Positions 26,740-38,100 of a DNA stretch of 49,956 nucleotides are shown here, piece by piece. The stretch spans positions 1 to 49,956 of the IMG/VR virus record IMGVR_UViG_3300034352_000091. One strand, written 5' to 3'. The notes below the pieces were generated by a model. It saw only the letters and a list, made by a program, of their open reading frames with translations, did not search any database and was not told the DNA's origin. The translations under genes were made by a program, and so were the position numbers. How positions within the stretch are numbered: the stretch's first letter is position 1; the number at the start of each line of letters is the position of its first letter. The stretch comes from a virus.

Positions 26740-29700
26740 GTATATCATAAAAATCATGGTTTTGTTGAAAGTCCTTATAGACAATCTTATGTTTCATTTT
26801 CGGGTATAGAGCGTAATCATACTGGTGTCCCTACAACAGCTAATTTATATGGTATTGATGCCAATAAAATTAATGCTATTTCTGAACACCCTTACTATGA
26901 GGGATCAACTTTTACTAATCCAGATGGTGCTGGAGTTTTCCCTGTATTTGATGTAACACAAGACACATATTCTGTTAGACTTAAAATTGATGAAAATAAT
27001 GATGCTACTGTTGAGGGTGGTAATGGTGGTCGAACTCAATTTGGGATCGGTGGTGGAAACACAATTGAAGCTTCTGAGAATTATACATTCTCCACGTGGT
27101 ATCATCATGCGGCTATAGTAAACCTACCAACTACTAATATAACTTGGGGGGCTAAAACTACTAACCTTGGGACTATCGGGGCTAACAATACAACGGTATA
27201 TAGAAAATCAACTAACTATAAGGCCTATGTTCCGAATACTAACATACATGAATCTTTTCCACAAGTTATAACCTCAGCTGATAACCAATTGCATAATGTT
27301 GATGTACACGATAACTTACCAAATAAATCGTTTGAGGTTATGGGACAACTAACATCTAATTCAGATTATGTTTCCCCTTCTGTTGATATAGAACGATGTT
27401 CTGTAGTATGTATCCAGAATAGAATAGGTAACTTCAACGGATATGGTGAATTAACCTCAGTTAATTTTAACCCTACTACACCAGAGTTAACAGGTCTAGG
27501 AAGGTTTAATGCAGGATTATATCAATTTGATATTGGATCTGTAGGTAATGATGTTGGCCAAGGTGGTATACTTAACCTATCTATTGAAGGAAAAGGTCCT
27601 ATCTTATCTATAGATCATTTTATCTCATCTTCTAATAAAACATTATTTGAGACAAATAAAGATTACTTAATGATAATAGAAAACCCTTCTATTTCTGATG
27701 AGACAAATAAAAATGTAGGAGTAATGAAGCTTAAGATTAGTAAGTCAGATTCTGGAGCTGTAGTATTTAAAGATATTAAACTTAACAGTGCTTCTGCACC
27801 TATTGCGAAATATGTTCCAGGTGTTTATGACTTTACAATTTTTGATAATAAGTCTAGATTTGGAGAAACTAATCCTACTGGTACAAGACCTTTCGGTTAT
27901 CAACATTTTAACTCCGGCTTTTCGGATGTTGAATATGCAGCCAAAATAAGAGTAAGGGTAGATGCAGCCACATCAACAATTAACTGGACTGATGAAGATG
28001 GAGATAATAACTACAATAATATTAAAGTCTTAGATGATGGCTCGTCTGATTCTAAATTTCCTGTAGATATTGGCCCGCAACCCGCAACCATTACACAAGA
28101 TATTGCTTACTCACAGGCTCAAAAGTTAGGTATCCTATTTGATGGATCTAAAACTTACGCACAGGATGAGACTGCTATAATATTCGCTAGTGGTAAATCG
28201 GTAGCTTATAAGAGAAACGGCAGTCTTGCAGAAAATAGTTATCCATACCCAACAGATCCAACTTATTGGGATCAAGTCTCAGGACAGGACGTAAGCGTTG
28301 ATGTTGAGGCTTCAAACAGATTGTTTAAAAATACACCAAGTTCAACAGGAGTAGGTGCTAAATTTAAAATTAAAGAACCGGGTTCGGGTATTGTTTCTGG
28401 TGAATATGTAGCGGATGTAGAACAAGTAGATGTATATAATATACTACCCCTACCCCATGATGATAATAAGCAGTATATTCCTTATAATGATAATCTGTTG
28501 GGGAGTAATGAAGAGGTGTCTTTACTGGTTAACCCACAATCAACTGCAGTTGATGGTACTCACGACTGGACTTTCAATTTAAAGGTAATAGTGAATTACA
28601 ACACGCTGACACCGACAGCAAGTAGATTTGTCACATTTAACATTAATGATATTTACATGTCAACTTTTATGGGTATGCTTAAAAATGATCTGGGCCAGAC
28701 CAGCATTCCAGCGTTATCCGATACTTATTCTAGTTTTACCCTTACCCCTGATTCTTTTAAAGAAGTCTCAAATAATCAATCAGATGCTTTAACTACCTGG
28801 CTTAATGATCTTGTAGTAGATAGATGGCGATCTATACAAGCTTGGGCAATTTCATTAGTGGGCAATGAAGACCTTAGTATTGCCGGTAATTTAACTGGTG
28901 ATGGTGCCTATATCGACCCTACTCTTTCAAACGGAGTGGCTGGAGATATCCTTAACATACACATAGCTAACGATAAGGATTCATCAACTCTACAGCTTTC
29001 AAGTACAGGTACCACGATATCTATGGTACATGATTATGATAAGATAGGTATTTTTCTAGAAGATACTTGGAGTACTGCAAATCTTATATACTGGAATGTA
29101 TCACCAGATGGAGTTTACAATTCTGTATTAACAACTGAGGAATCTCCTACTACAATGACCCTGGTGGATGGATCTCAAACCATTTATGTTCTTAATGTAT
29201 GTTTTAGTACACCATCAAGTAGTAATGGATGGGACAACGCAGATGCTAATCATAAAGCGGGTAAAGTTAAAATTACCGTTAAATCAGACGCTTCATTAAA
29301 AGGAGCTGCACTTCTTAATAACATCCACACGAATGCGTATGCTAATGTTATGGGGTATAATGTGGCACCATTATCAGTGGCCACTAACAAATGGTCATTT
29401 TACATTAATCAGTGGAAACATGTAAACGGTGGGGATGTACATACTGTTACACTAACACCAAAGGGTACATATGCGTTGGATTTAGCTTCGGTGGATATAT
29501 GGGTTGATCCATATCTTGAACTCGGAAAGATGGAACAAGATGCAGATGTAGCTACTCAATCTGCTAATAATCTACTTCAACCAGTAAAATGGAGATGGGG
29601 TTATGACAAATCCCTCGATCCTGGATTTAATTATACTCAGATTGATGAAGATTTCCCAGAAGACATTAGTAGTTCGATTCCTAACGGTTATTATTATAAT

Positions 29701-32700
29701 TGTATGATACCAGCTTATAATGTAGTTCCTTTATATCAGGCGTCTGACATTACACCATTTTTTAATGCTCATGCTCAACATTCCAATAGTGTCTATACTA
29801 CCGATCCTACTGGTATACCAATTAATGTACCTATTACAAAGTCTACTGCAGGAACTAGAAAAAAAGTTAATAATATCGATACAGAAGCTAATTGGTTAAA
29901 AGGACTGCTTAAATATAGTTATTCGGAGTCCGCTGTGCAGTTCAAATTTACAAAATACGTCCCTTCTTCAAGAAGGATAGTTACTCAAGAAGATATTACA
30001 AATGAAGCTAAATATATTGAAAAGTCGTATTCTGCTACCAATTCAACAATTGAAACATATCTTTCAATTCCAATTACTGATTGGCAGAATGGAGAAATAC
30101 GAACTGTAGAATCATATGAGTACGAATATAGTCCAGCATCAATTTCAGAAGGAGACATTGTATATTACCAAGATCCTATTGAAAAAACGTTTTCGTTTTA
30201 TGAATGTACAGAGCCTAGTGGTGATTTAACAACAGACAATGATTTAATTAACGGTTTCTTGAATGAGAATGTGCACTGGCAGACAGTTTATGACTATAAT
30301 AAAATACTTAATTTCCTAAATTATAATTTAATTACATATACAGTAAAACCAGTAGAAGGTAAATTTCTAGCCTATGATACACTTAAAGTAAGAAAAGCAC
30401 TTACTTTAGCCTCTACCTTTCAATATGAATCTAAGGAAGTGAATGTACAAAGATTGAATTACAGTTTCTCTACGGAAGGTTCGTTGGCAACTCCAGCCTT
30501 TAGTGGATTATCACCAACATCAGAGAAACTATTACAGCTCGAATATAATGGACAATTGGATACGGGTGGAAGTAACTGGAATACTGAACGATTTGATGAA
30601 GCTTCAAGTTTAACCGTCTTTGCTAATCCTTCTATAATTAAAATACAATTAAAAAATTCACATCTCCCAAGTCACCATAGATTAAGAAAGATAGTTGACG
30701 AAGACTCAGGCAACACTGAATACAATATTATAATTAATAATAAAGTAACAGTATACGCAGATGCAGTTGAAGATGCAGAAATGCCTACTCTTTATTATCA
30801 GGAAGGTATGTTTTTCTTAGAATCACCTGATAACTCTAATAAGTTAACTTCGGAGAATAGAATAGACTTTTTACCTCCACAGTCACCATACACTACCAAA
30901 ACTACCGGACTCCCTGCTGATTATAACTCCTGCTTTTCACTTCATACAAATGGGGCATCAGCAGCGTCTACTTTTAACACGCAAACAAATAGAGCTGCAT
31001 TTACAGAAGATGCATATGGTATAGCTAAAAATTTAAGAAATGCAAATGTATCAGACTTTCTTACTAATAAAGATGATAATCGTATTCCTGATCTTCATGA
31101 ATCTGGAACTATAAAAATAAGTCCATTAGAAGGGATAGAGGGTAATATAACACGTGATGGTGCTATTGTTCACTCAATAAATAGACCAAATGATGTAATG
31201 GTAAATGCTGTAAATTATACTAAAGAAGACTGTAGACTATATGATAACGGTCTTAGAGTAAATCTTCATCCTTATATAACTAACTTTGCGTTAAGGTCAT
31301 TTTTTCTTGATCTAAAGACTTCTAGTTTGATTAATTACGTTGAAAATTGGCGATCTGAACAGACTGATATTGGAACATGGGAGACGCATGACGACAATGA
31401 CTATTATAGATATAATATAGACTCTATAACCACTAACGCTAACGATAGAATTGATGGTATACTTGGTAGTGCAGCAAAAATTATTTTCCCTAAACTAGAT
31501 GTGGATACCTCAGGTACAATAAACCACTATCGTTCTGATGAGAGTAGTATTATTGGTGATGTAGTTATTGATGGAAACACTGAAGAGACTAATATTGAAT
31601 GGATGACAGTAAGCTCAAATTTTGTTATTCCTGATGCTATATTAAGTTGTACAGGGACAATGCAATTTTGGGATAAGGCTAATAATACGGATCCTACGGC
31701 ACCGGATAAGATAACAACTGTTGACGGTTATTGGCCTCGTAAAGGGGACAATTATTCGAATATGCATTCAGGCGGACAAATTGATCCATCTAAATACTTG
31801 TTTGATTGGGATAAACTAAAAGACGATGCGGCAGACATTAATATTAAATGGAATACTCATCAATACATAGAAGGGTTATACAATCAACCGGATTTGTTAT
31901 CTAATGATAGAAAATTATTAAGACGTGAATTCCCTTATAATTATAACATATTACAGAACACTATCGGAACAACAAATACTGTTGACTATAATGAAACTAG
32001 ATATTCTGAAGTTGATTCTTGGGGTGAGCTTATGTTATCTGCTCACCCAACTTCAGGATCTAATGTATACGGATCACCAACGACTGCCAGAGCATGGACA
32101 TTCGGAGCTCGAGTAACAACGACATCAGAGGTGTTTAATGATATAGTAAAAATTGACCCATTAACATCTTGTACAAGCATATCTCATACTACTGGGAGCA
32201 TATCTTATACTTCAGTTGATTCTAATGCAAACACTAGCATTAGAATAAAGATACCCCATAATAAGATTCATAAATGGGTACACATGGCGTTGACAAATCA
32301 ATCAATAGTCAACAATCCAGAAACAACTGCCTTTGATGATAATAATAGTTCAACTGAGTATAGACGATTACGTGATCCTGACATGTTTAATTTTAATTCA
32401 TTCTTTACATTTGAAAATTCAACTGAACTAGGAATAATAACCTCAAAACTTATATATCTTTCCAATAGTATGTTTAATACTGCTACTTTTGAATCGAAAT
32501 TTAAGGTAACCCCTGATATTGAGGTTGAATATCGGATTTGGTATCCTAATAGTGATGATCCTAACAGCACTAGTGGTTTTTTGGCAGCGGGTGATAACAT
32601 TATTGTAGAGATAATAATACCAGATAGTACGGGGGGTGTTGGTTTTAGAGATTCATTAGTATCAGTTTCATTTACCCATTATCAGAATCTTCATGTAGAA

Positions 32701-34911
32701 TCTTCGAATGACACCGGTAGTAGTGTTTCATCAGCCGCGGCTGAAGCTTGTGGATTTGGAGCACGGCATATTATTTCATCTCCAACTGCGGCAGTTGGAG
32801 ATGACCTAGATTACCATGGTAAATTCAAAGATTCTAACGGACTCTCATGGACAGATGAAAAATATAAACTAGAAGAGTATAGACTATCCGACGACGCAGT
32901 TAACTCTGATATTAAGTATAATAATACCACTTTATTATACTTACCATCAGACGCTGCAGCAGTCGTTAAAACAATTACTCAATTTTCTGGAGTATCAACC
33001 TTAAAATTTACTGAGATTGGTAATAACCCATATGAGTACTTTAAAGGTATTATTACTGATATACAACTCACCGACCCTGGATTTGGGTATACAACTGCTA
33101 CGGCTGCAGATTCTGGTGGTTCACAAATTCAAATACAACCAAATTGGGATGAAATGGTAAGTAGTGGTCACGAAGCTCCTAACATATCATTTACTGCGTC
33201 CAACACGGGTACTGTATCTATATTTGAGGTATATAAACCTGATAACGCTTTATCCAGCAACATTAACCCAGACTTTCAGGATCCTATGGGTTATTGGGTA
33301 GGACAAAATTACAATATAGGGGAATTTGATGATCGACATTTAAGTGTTAACTGGTCTACAATTTATGATGTTAAGAATGCTACCAACACAGGACTAAAAT
33401 TTACTACTGATTCTGTAACTGAAAAGTCTTTACCATCTTTACAGTTTAGTGCAGATGGGACTAATGGTAAAATAACTAAAATTACAAACAGTGACGGTGT
33501 GGATACTAGCTTCTATGTATGGAATCAGTCAGCTAGTAATAGTTCAGGGACATTTGGACTTGGTATATGGGGTTTAACACTCAGTCTGAATCAGGATACA
33601 AGTAAAACAATTAGGAATTCCGGTGGAGTTAAACCCGATTTTGAAGTTGAAGAAAACTCGATTGGAGCATCTATAAGTGCTGTGCATATTTTAAAAGCAG
33701 GATACGGATATTCTAGTACTACCGGTGGGAGCAGCTCAATACTCACACAGAGCTCATACCAGTCTTCTATAGCACTACAAGAGATACTTAGTTTCGAAGA
33801 TGTAGTTGCACAAGGAATGATATACTCCCCGACCGGTGTTACTGCAGCTAATTGGGATGGAGGAACGTGGCACAGCACCAGTGGTGTAGTTTCGCATGAT
33901 TTGGTAGATATCAAGTTTATATCAGATATTGCACCAATGGTTAAATCTAATGTGACAGGCCTGAATAATGTAGAATTAGAACTCTTATATGATGGAGGAC
34001 CGGACGCCGTTTTTACAAATAATGGTTCTTCGTTCTTTGAAGCTATAGATGGTAATAAACATATTACATTTGTTAGTTATAATAATGGCACCGGTGGGTA
34101 CAGCGATACTCGAATTAAGGATATTCGAGACACTATTAATACTATAGCTCAGGACTCACGAACAACTATGGAGACAAAATTTTTAAATTGGTACAGCGAT
34201 GAAAGTAGTACGGGTATACAAAACCCAGCTGATTTGTTTAATTGGAGTTCCTTCAATAACGTATCAATTAAGTCTATTTTTCAGAACGATGTATCCTTTC
34301 TTCAGTTAGTTGATAATGCAAGTGGTGTATTAGACTCAAACTCTGATGTATGGCTAGAAGCTTCAGGAAATGCTTACTCTTCAGATAATATTGTTCTTAA
34401 TCCAATTGGAGGTAATAGCACGTCGGATCATGGTGCGTTAGCACTTCACCTAAAAGAGTTTATAGCACTTGATTTTAATTATATTGATAACACAGACGAT
34501 GCTGATAATTTATCTACTCAGTTTATAGCTGAACTCCATCCTTCTAAAGGTACAGCTTTAAACAAATATGTTACAAGGAATATTAAGTTAAAGAACTCTT
34601 CTAATTTATTGAATATATTTTTAGATACTAACAGACCTTTTGGAACAGATATTGAAGTATATTACAGAACACATACAGAAGATGATATGATTGATGAGTC
34701 AAATTGGATTCTTGGTGAACCTGTAGGGGGCACAGACATACCATTTAATGATAATCCTAATGTTTTTACAGAGACTGAGTATTATATAGATAATGTTATT
34801 TCCACTAATAATATGTTCACAACATTTGCTATAAAAATAGTATTTAAATCCGCTAATAGTTCTGTTATACCTCAAGTTAGAGACTTAAGAGCAATTGCAC
34901 TAAATGTATAG
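26740..34911 (+). CDS. Continuation of the giant DUF4815-type virion protein
   Basis: An open frame of 2723 codons in the same phase as the preceding gene. No ATG occurs in frame until 27340; a TTG at 27289 is the first possible start, yet the sequence before it is clearly coding. Residues just after the stop (VYHKNHGFVES, then about 200 residues to SPSVDIERCSVVCIQNRI) continue the family's conserved middle. The last ~140 residues (ALNKYVTRNIKLKNSSNL, LDTNRPFGTDIEVYYRT, FAIKIVFKSA, VPQVRDLRAIALNV-like end) match its conserved C-terminus. Between them lie about 2300 residues of Asn/Ser/Thr-rich beta-type sequence without recognised domains, probably an inserted receptor-binding region. Whether full-length protein is made depends on the TAA at 26737. 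Confidence 0.75.
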   Translation, partial: VYHKNHGFVESPYRQSYVSFSGIERNHTGVPTTANLYGIDANKINAISEHPYYEGSTFTNPDGAGVFPVFDVTQDTYSVRLKIDENNDATVEGGNGGRTQFGIGGGNTIEASENYTFSTWYHHAAIVNLPTTNITWGAKTTNLGTIGANNTTVYRKSTNYKAYVPNTNIHESFPQVITSADNQLHNVDVHDNLPNKSFEVMGQLTSNSDYVSPSVDIERCSVVCIQNRIGNFNGYGELTSVNFNPTTPELTGLGRFNAGLYQFDIGSVGNDVGQGGILNLSIEGKGPILSIDHFISSSNKTLFETNKDYLMIIENPSISDETNKNVGVMKLKISKSDSGAVVFKDIKLNSASAPIAKYVPGVYDFTIFDNKSRFGETNPTGTRPFGYQHFNSGFSDVEYAAKIRVRVDAATSTINWTDEDGDNNYNNIKVLDDGSSDSKFPVDIGPQPATITQDIAYSQAQKLGILFDGSKTYAQDETAIIFASGKSVAYKRNGSLAENSYPYPTDPTYWDQVSGQDVSVDVEASNRLFKNTPSSTGVGAKFKIKEPGSGIVSGEYVADVEQVDVYNILPLPHDDNKQYIPYNDNLLGSNEEVSLLVNPQSTAVDGTHDWTFNLKVIVNYNTLTPTASRFVTFNINDIYMSTFMGMLKNDLGQTSIPALSDTYSSFTLTPDSFKEVSNNQSDALTTWLNDLVVDRWRSIQAWAISLVGNEDLSIAGNLTGDGAYIDPTLSNGVAGDILNIHIANDKDSSTLQLSSTGTTISMVHDYDKIGIFLEDTWSTANLIYWNVSPDGVYNSVLTTEESPTTMTLVDGSQTIYVLNVCFSTPSSSNGWDNADANHKAGKVKITVKSDASLKGAALLNNIHTNAYANVMGYNVAPLSVATNKWSFYINQWKHVNGGDVHTVTLTPKGTYALDLASVDIWVDPYLELGKMEQDADVATQSANNLLQPVKWRWGYDKSLDPGFNYTQIDEDFPEDISSSIPNGYYYNCMIPAYNVVPLYQASDITPFFNAHAQHSNSVYTTDPTGIPINVPITKSTAGTRKKVNNIDTEANWLKGLLKYSYSESAVQFKFTKYVPSSRRIVTQEDITNEAKYIEKSYSATNSTIETYLSIPITDWQNGEIRTVESYEYEYSPASISEGDIVYYQDPIEKTFSFYECTEPSGDLTTDNDLINGFLNENVHWQTVYDYNKILNFLNYNLITYTVKPVEGKFLAYDTLKVRKALTLASTFQYESKEVNVQRLNYSFSTEGSLATPAFSGLSPTSEKLLQLEYNGQLDTGGSNWNTERFDEASSLTVFANPSIIKIQLKNSHLPSHHRLRKIVDEDSGNTEYNIIINNKVTVYADAVEDAEMPTLYYQEGMFFLESPDNSNKLTSENRIDFLPPQSPYTTKTTGLPADYNSCFSLHTNGASAASTFNTQTNRAAFTEDAYGIAKNLRNANVSDFLTNKDDNRIPDLHESGTIKISPLEGIEGNITRDGAIVHSINRPNDVMVNAVNYTKEDCRLYDNGLRVNLHPYITNFALRSFFLDLKTSSLINYVENWRSEQTDIGTWETHDDNDYYRYNIDSITTNANDRIDGILGSAAKIIFPKLDVDTSGTINHYRSDESSIIGDVVIDGNTEETNIEWMTVSSNFVIPDAILSCTGTMQFWDKANNTDPTAPDKITTVDGYWPRKGDNYSNMHSGGQIDPSKYLFDWDKLKDDAADINIKWNTHQYIEGLYNQPDLLSNDRKLLRREFPYNYNILQNTIGTTNTVDYNETRYSEVDSWGELMLSAHPTSGSNVYGSPTTARAWTFGARVTTTSEVFNDIVKIDPLTSCTSISHTTGSISYTSVDSNANTSIRIKIPHNKIHKWVHMALTNQSIVNNPETTAFDDNNSSTEYRRLRDPDMFNFNSFFTFENSTELGIITSKLIYLSNSMFNTATFESKFKVTPDIEVEYRIWYPNSDDPNSTSGFLAAGDNIIVEIIIPDSTGGVGFRDSLVSVSFTHYQNLHVESSNDTGSSVSSAAAEACGFGARHIISSPTAAVGDDLDYHGKFKDSNGLSWTDEKYKLEEYRLSDDAVNSDIKYNNTTLLYLPSDAAAVVKTITQFSGVSTLKFTEIGNNPYEYFKGIITDIQLTDPGFGYTTATAADSGGSQIQIQPNWDEMVSSGHEAPNISFTASNTGTVSIFEVYKPDNALSSNINPDFQDPMGYWVGQNYNIGEFDDRHLSVNWSTIYDVKNATNTGLKFTTDSVTEKSLPSLQFSADGTNGKITKITNSDGVDTSFYVWNQSASNSSGTFGLGIWGLTLSLNQDTSKTIRNSGGVKPDFEVEENSIGASISAVHILKAGYGYSSTTGGSSSILTQSSYQSSIALQEILSFEDVVAQGMIYSPTGVTAANWDGGTWHSTSGVVSHDLVDIKFISDIAPMVKSNVTGLNNVELELLYDGGPDAVFTNNGSSFFEAIDGNKHITFVSYNNGTGGYSDTRIKDIRDTINTIAQDSRTTMETKFLNWYSDESSTGIQNPADLFNWSSFNNVSIKSIFQNDVSFLQLVDNASGVLDSNSDVWLEASGNAYSSDNIVLNPIGGNSTSDHGALALHLKEFIALDFNYIDNTDDADNLSTQFIAELHPSKGTALNKYVTRNIKLKNSSNLLNIFLDTNRPFGTDIEVYYRTHTEDDMIDESNWILGEPVGGTDIPFNDNPNVFTETEYYIDNVISTNNMFTTFAIKIVFKSANSSVIPQVRDLRAIALNV
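32776..32804. repeat. 29-base palindrome in the giant virion gene
   Basis: TCATCTCCAACTGC (32776-32789), one central G, then the exact reverse complement (32791-32804). The coding sense is Ser-Ser-Pro-Thr-Ala-Ala-Val-Gly-Asp-Asp. There is no T run after it. Confidence 0.85.
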
Positions 34912-34923
34912 AGGTTAAAGGTT

Positions 34924-35136
34924 ATGGGAAATTTAATACCCGTTAAAGGTCATTCAGGGTTATATAGAGATTCGAACACAATGGCCATTATAAATACTAA
35001 CAACACTTCTACTACTGATAGTAATATCAGATCAGCTAAAAGTAAGATGAAACAGAGGGATGATGATATTAAAACATTACAGTCAGATGTTTCTGAAATT
35101 AAACATATTTTAAAACAGTTATTGGAGCTAAGATAA
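34924..35136 (+). CDS. Small coiled-coil virion-associated protein
   Basis: A 70-residue protein. The start, NLIPVKGHSGLYRDSNTMAI followed by INTNN, is a pattern I know from small genes near structural genes of marine T4-like phages; the second half (about 36-70) is a heptad-like helix ending EIKHILKQLLELR. AAAGG precedes the ATG, and it lies 12 bases after the giant gene and just before another fibre gene, so it may be a small linker or assembly factor for fibres. The function is not known. Confidence 0.75.
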   Translation: MGNLIPVKGHSGLYRDSNTMAIINTNNTSTTDSNIRSAKSKMKQRDDDIKTLQSDVSEIKHILKQLLELR

Positions 35137-35139
35137 GAA

Positions 35140-38100
35140 ATGTCACATATCCTAGATAAATCAACAAGAATTAATGTCACAGAATCAGACACATTTAATG
35201 AATGGCGTTTAAAAACAAATGAAATAGGCTCCTTTATTGGTGATAAGCACCATATTGCTAGATATTCTACTATAAATTATGATTGGGTTCCTTTATGGAC
35301 TGATGCAGAACTTTTAAGTGGGAATGACGAGAATAGAAAAAACTCTGACAAAGTCCCTTACAGGAAAGCTTTGGTAAGAATTAAAATTGAGGGTATGCAT
35401 GCTCTAGAGTCAACCTTGGCCGAAGATTGGGTCGCTCTCAAGACTCCTGTTACCCAATCGATTATCAAACAAGAAATTGACTTTGGGGGTATGCTCACAG
35501 AAGAAAATATCAGAGTTACTATTACAATGCATCAGCCGGATGAAAAGAACGATGATGGTGAGAATTACTATGGGATTCTAGGTACTGATTACCCTTATGG
35601 CTACGCTGATGGTGACATTTTAACTATTCGTGGATCGTCTATAGGTGGTGTAGATGGGATAAATAATCTTAAGGTTAAGGTGACAAATACTCTGTTTCAC
35701 GACATCTCTGGTGTAACCTATTTCTATATTAGTAATGTAAAAATTTCAGGTCAGGTTGTGAACGAAGCTGACTATGGACCAGACTACATAACTCTGGCAT
35801 TAGCTAAATTACCTCCGGCCGCCATATATAACGAACTTCATCAGATTAGGTCCGATTTAGCCGGCGAACAGGAAAATCCGGACTTTATTCCTTTTACAAA
35901 ATTAACAACTAACGCACAGACTATAGCACTAGCTATTAATGAAGTTAATGCAAAAATTCAAGGTACACAAGGTAATGTAACATTACTTAAAACTATTGAT
36001 GACGATTTACAATCAATACCTTGGTCTAAATTTTATAAACAATATACGATTGGAGAAAATGGTACTACTAGTACTGATGGTTATAAAATAGGTGATATTG
36101 TCTATGTAGACCCAACGACTATAAATAAACTCGATAATTTTAATGGTTTTGATTTAGGAACTACATATTTTAAATCTATTGCTGAGGAAAATACAGTCAA
36201 CCCTGTAGCATATCATACTTCAGCTGAAGATGAGCTTTCCTGGACCCATAGTTTAAGTGAAAACCAACAAACTATCCTTACCAACTTTTCTGCTGATGGG
36301 TCCCCTGTTAATACAAACATAAAATGGCTTGAAGTTGACGGTGCTGTATATTCCTCGATGTCATTAAATCAAGTATTAAATGAGGTTAATCTTAGTCTTG
36401 GTATTACTAGTGATAACACACTAACTGCATTAAAAAATAACCACCCTGACCATATAACTGGTCTACAAAATACTGTATATCATTCCCTAAGAAATATTGA
36501 TTCTTATATAGGTAATTACTTAGGACTTAAATCTCAAGTATATAATAGATATGTTAACCCATACCGTACAGAATCATTAGATGGAGTCGAGACTAATGAT
36601 AAACTCTATGGTAGTATAGGAACCGTATACGGTACTATAGAATTACCTACAGGTATGTCGCTTAGTCAGACCTTTCCGGATCCGAATGACTTGACATATG
36701 ATTTCTCGAATGATACTGACAGCAATGGCCTATATGCGCAATGGACTAATTTTGTAACCGAACCCTATCAGTTATACACTAAATCTTATCATCCTGATAC
36801 CGGCGTCTTTGAGTTTAGTGAAGCAGAGGATGACAACATTGTAGTAGCTTTAACTAAGCTTAGGTTAAGAGTAGATATGCTCACAGAAGAGATATATCTA
36901 ACCAATCGTGTCAATGATGGTACGGCGGCATGGCAATGGGCTCAGAGAATTACTAAGAATGATCAATTTGAGAATAACTTTTCCGGAATGCACGGTATTA
37001 TTAATATTCTTAAGGAACTAGAAGATCTTGTATCTCCGATTACAGGAGATTCTCTGGATAGAGGGAAACTATCACGTTCTGGGTTTAAAACAGAGTTGTT
37101 TCATACCTCAACTTGGGATCAGGCTAGGCCAACTGGTTCTAAACAAGAGCAGGAACTAACTGACACTTTGTCTGGTTATGAAGATTATGACTCTTCTCAT
37201 GTAGAAGGTCCTTTATGGGCTGGCTCCACTGATTCTAATAATATGCCATTAGGTATTATTGCAGGTAGTATTACACGAATATTAGATTCTACCGGGGATG
37301 GTGTTTATAAACCTCAATACTCATCTGATCCTCTAATACTAAGAACTGCAGGGGTAACTCCTGATCCTACTGACCCCAATACTAATATTGATTTTCCAGT
37401 TATTGATGGTACGGTAGATGGCTATGGGGTATCTAAATCGGCCGATATTAGGAAATTATACCCAGAACGAATAGTTATTAATAACGGTAGTGAAACACAA
37501 GTAGCTATAGGTTACACTGAAACTGATCGAAATGTAACTAATTTCTGGACTAATAACGACAACTCATTTATTGGCCAAATAGGTTGGGTCTGGAAAACCT
37601 CCTCTGGACTAAGCTTACTTCAGCAGACAGTTACAGACCAACCAATGAACCTGGATGTTAAGGGGGATATAAGAGCAACTAATAAGATATATATTGGACC
37701 TTCTGATAACATAAAGTCAATTGACGATTTATACTTATCAACAGGTATTAGAGAAAAGGAAGCTAGTACTCCCGATAAACCTATAGCTGCACCTGTTCAA
37801 AATATATATACTAAACCTATTTTCAGGGAAGGTTTAGTAGTCCACTCTGAAAAACCAATGAATGATTGGTATACCTATGTCGCAACTGATGAAAATCCAA
37901 TAAGAATACAGCCTGATGCTCAACCTCTACAGAGGGAAATAGAGGATGTTGTAGGGGCTATGGTTACTGATAAAATCTCTGTAACCGGTACCCCAAGCAC
38001 TCTTAATATGGAATCTGGGTTAAACGTTCGGTATGACAGTCTTAAAGCAGAGGACAGTAATGGTGTAAGGTCTTCACATCAAGCAACTTTAAACTTTGAG

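Noticed and set aside
27289-34911. An independent gene starting at TTG 27289
   Set aside because: The same frame is clearly coding for 549 bases upstream, back to the in-frame TAA, with sequence that continues the DUF4815 family, so 27289 is not a natural start.
36120-36127. TATAAATA inside the large fibre gene
   Set aside because: In an AT-rich genome several chance copies per strand are expected, and no gene starts nearby.
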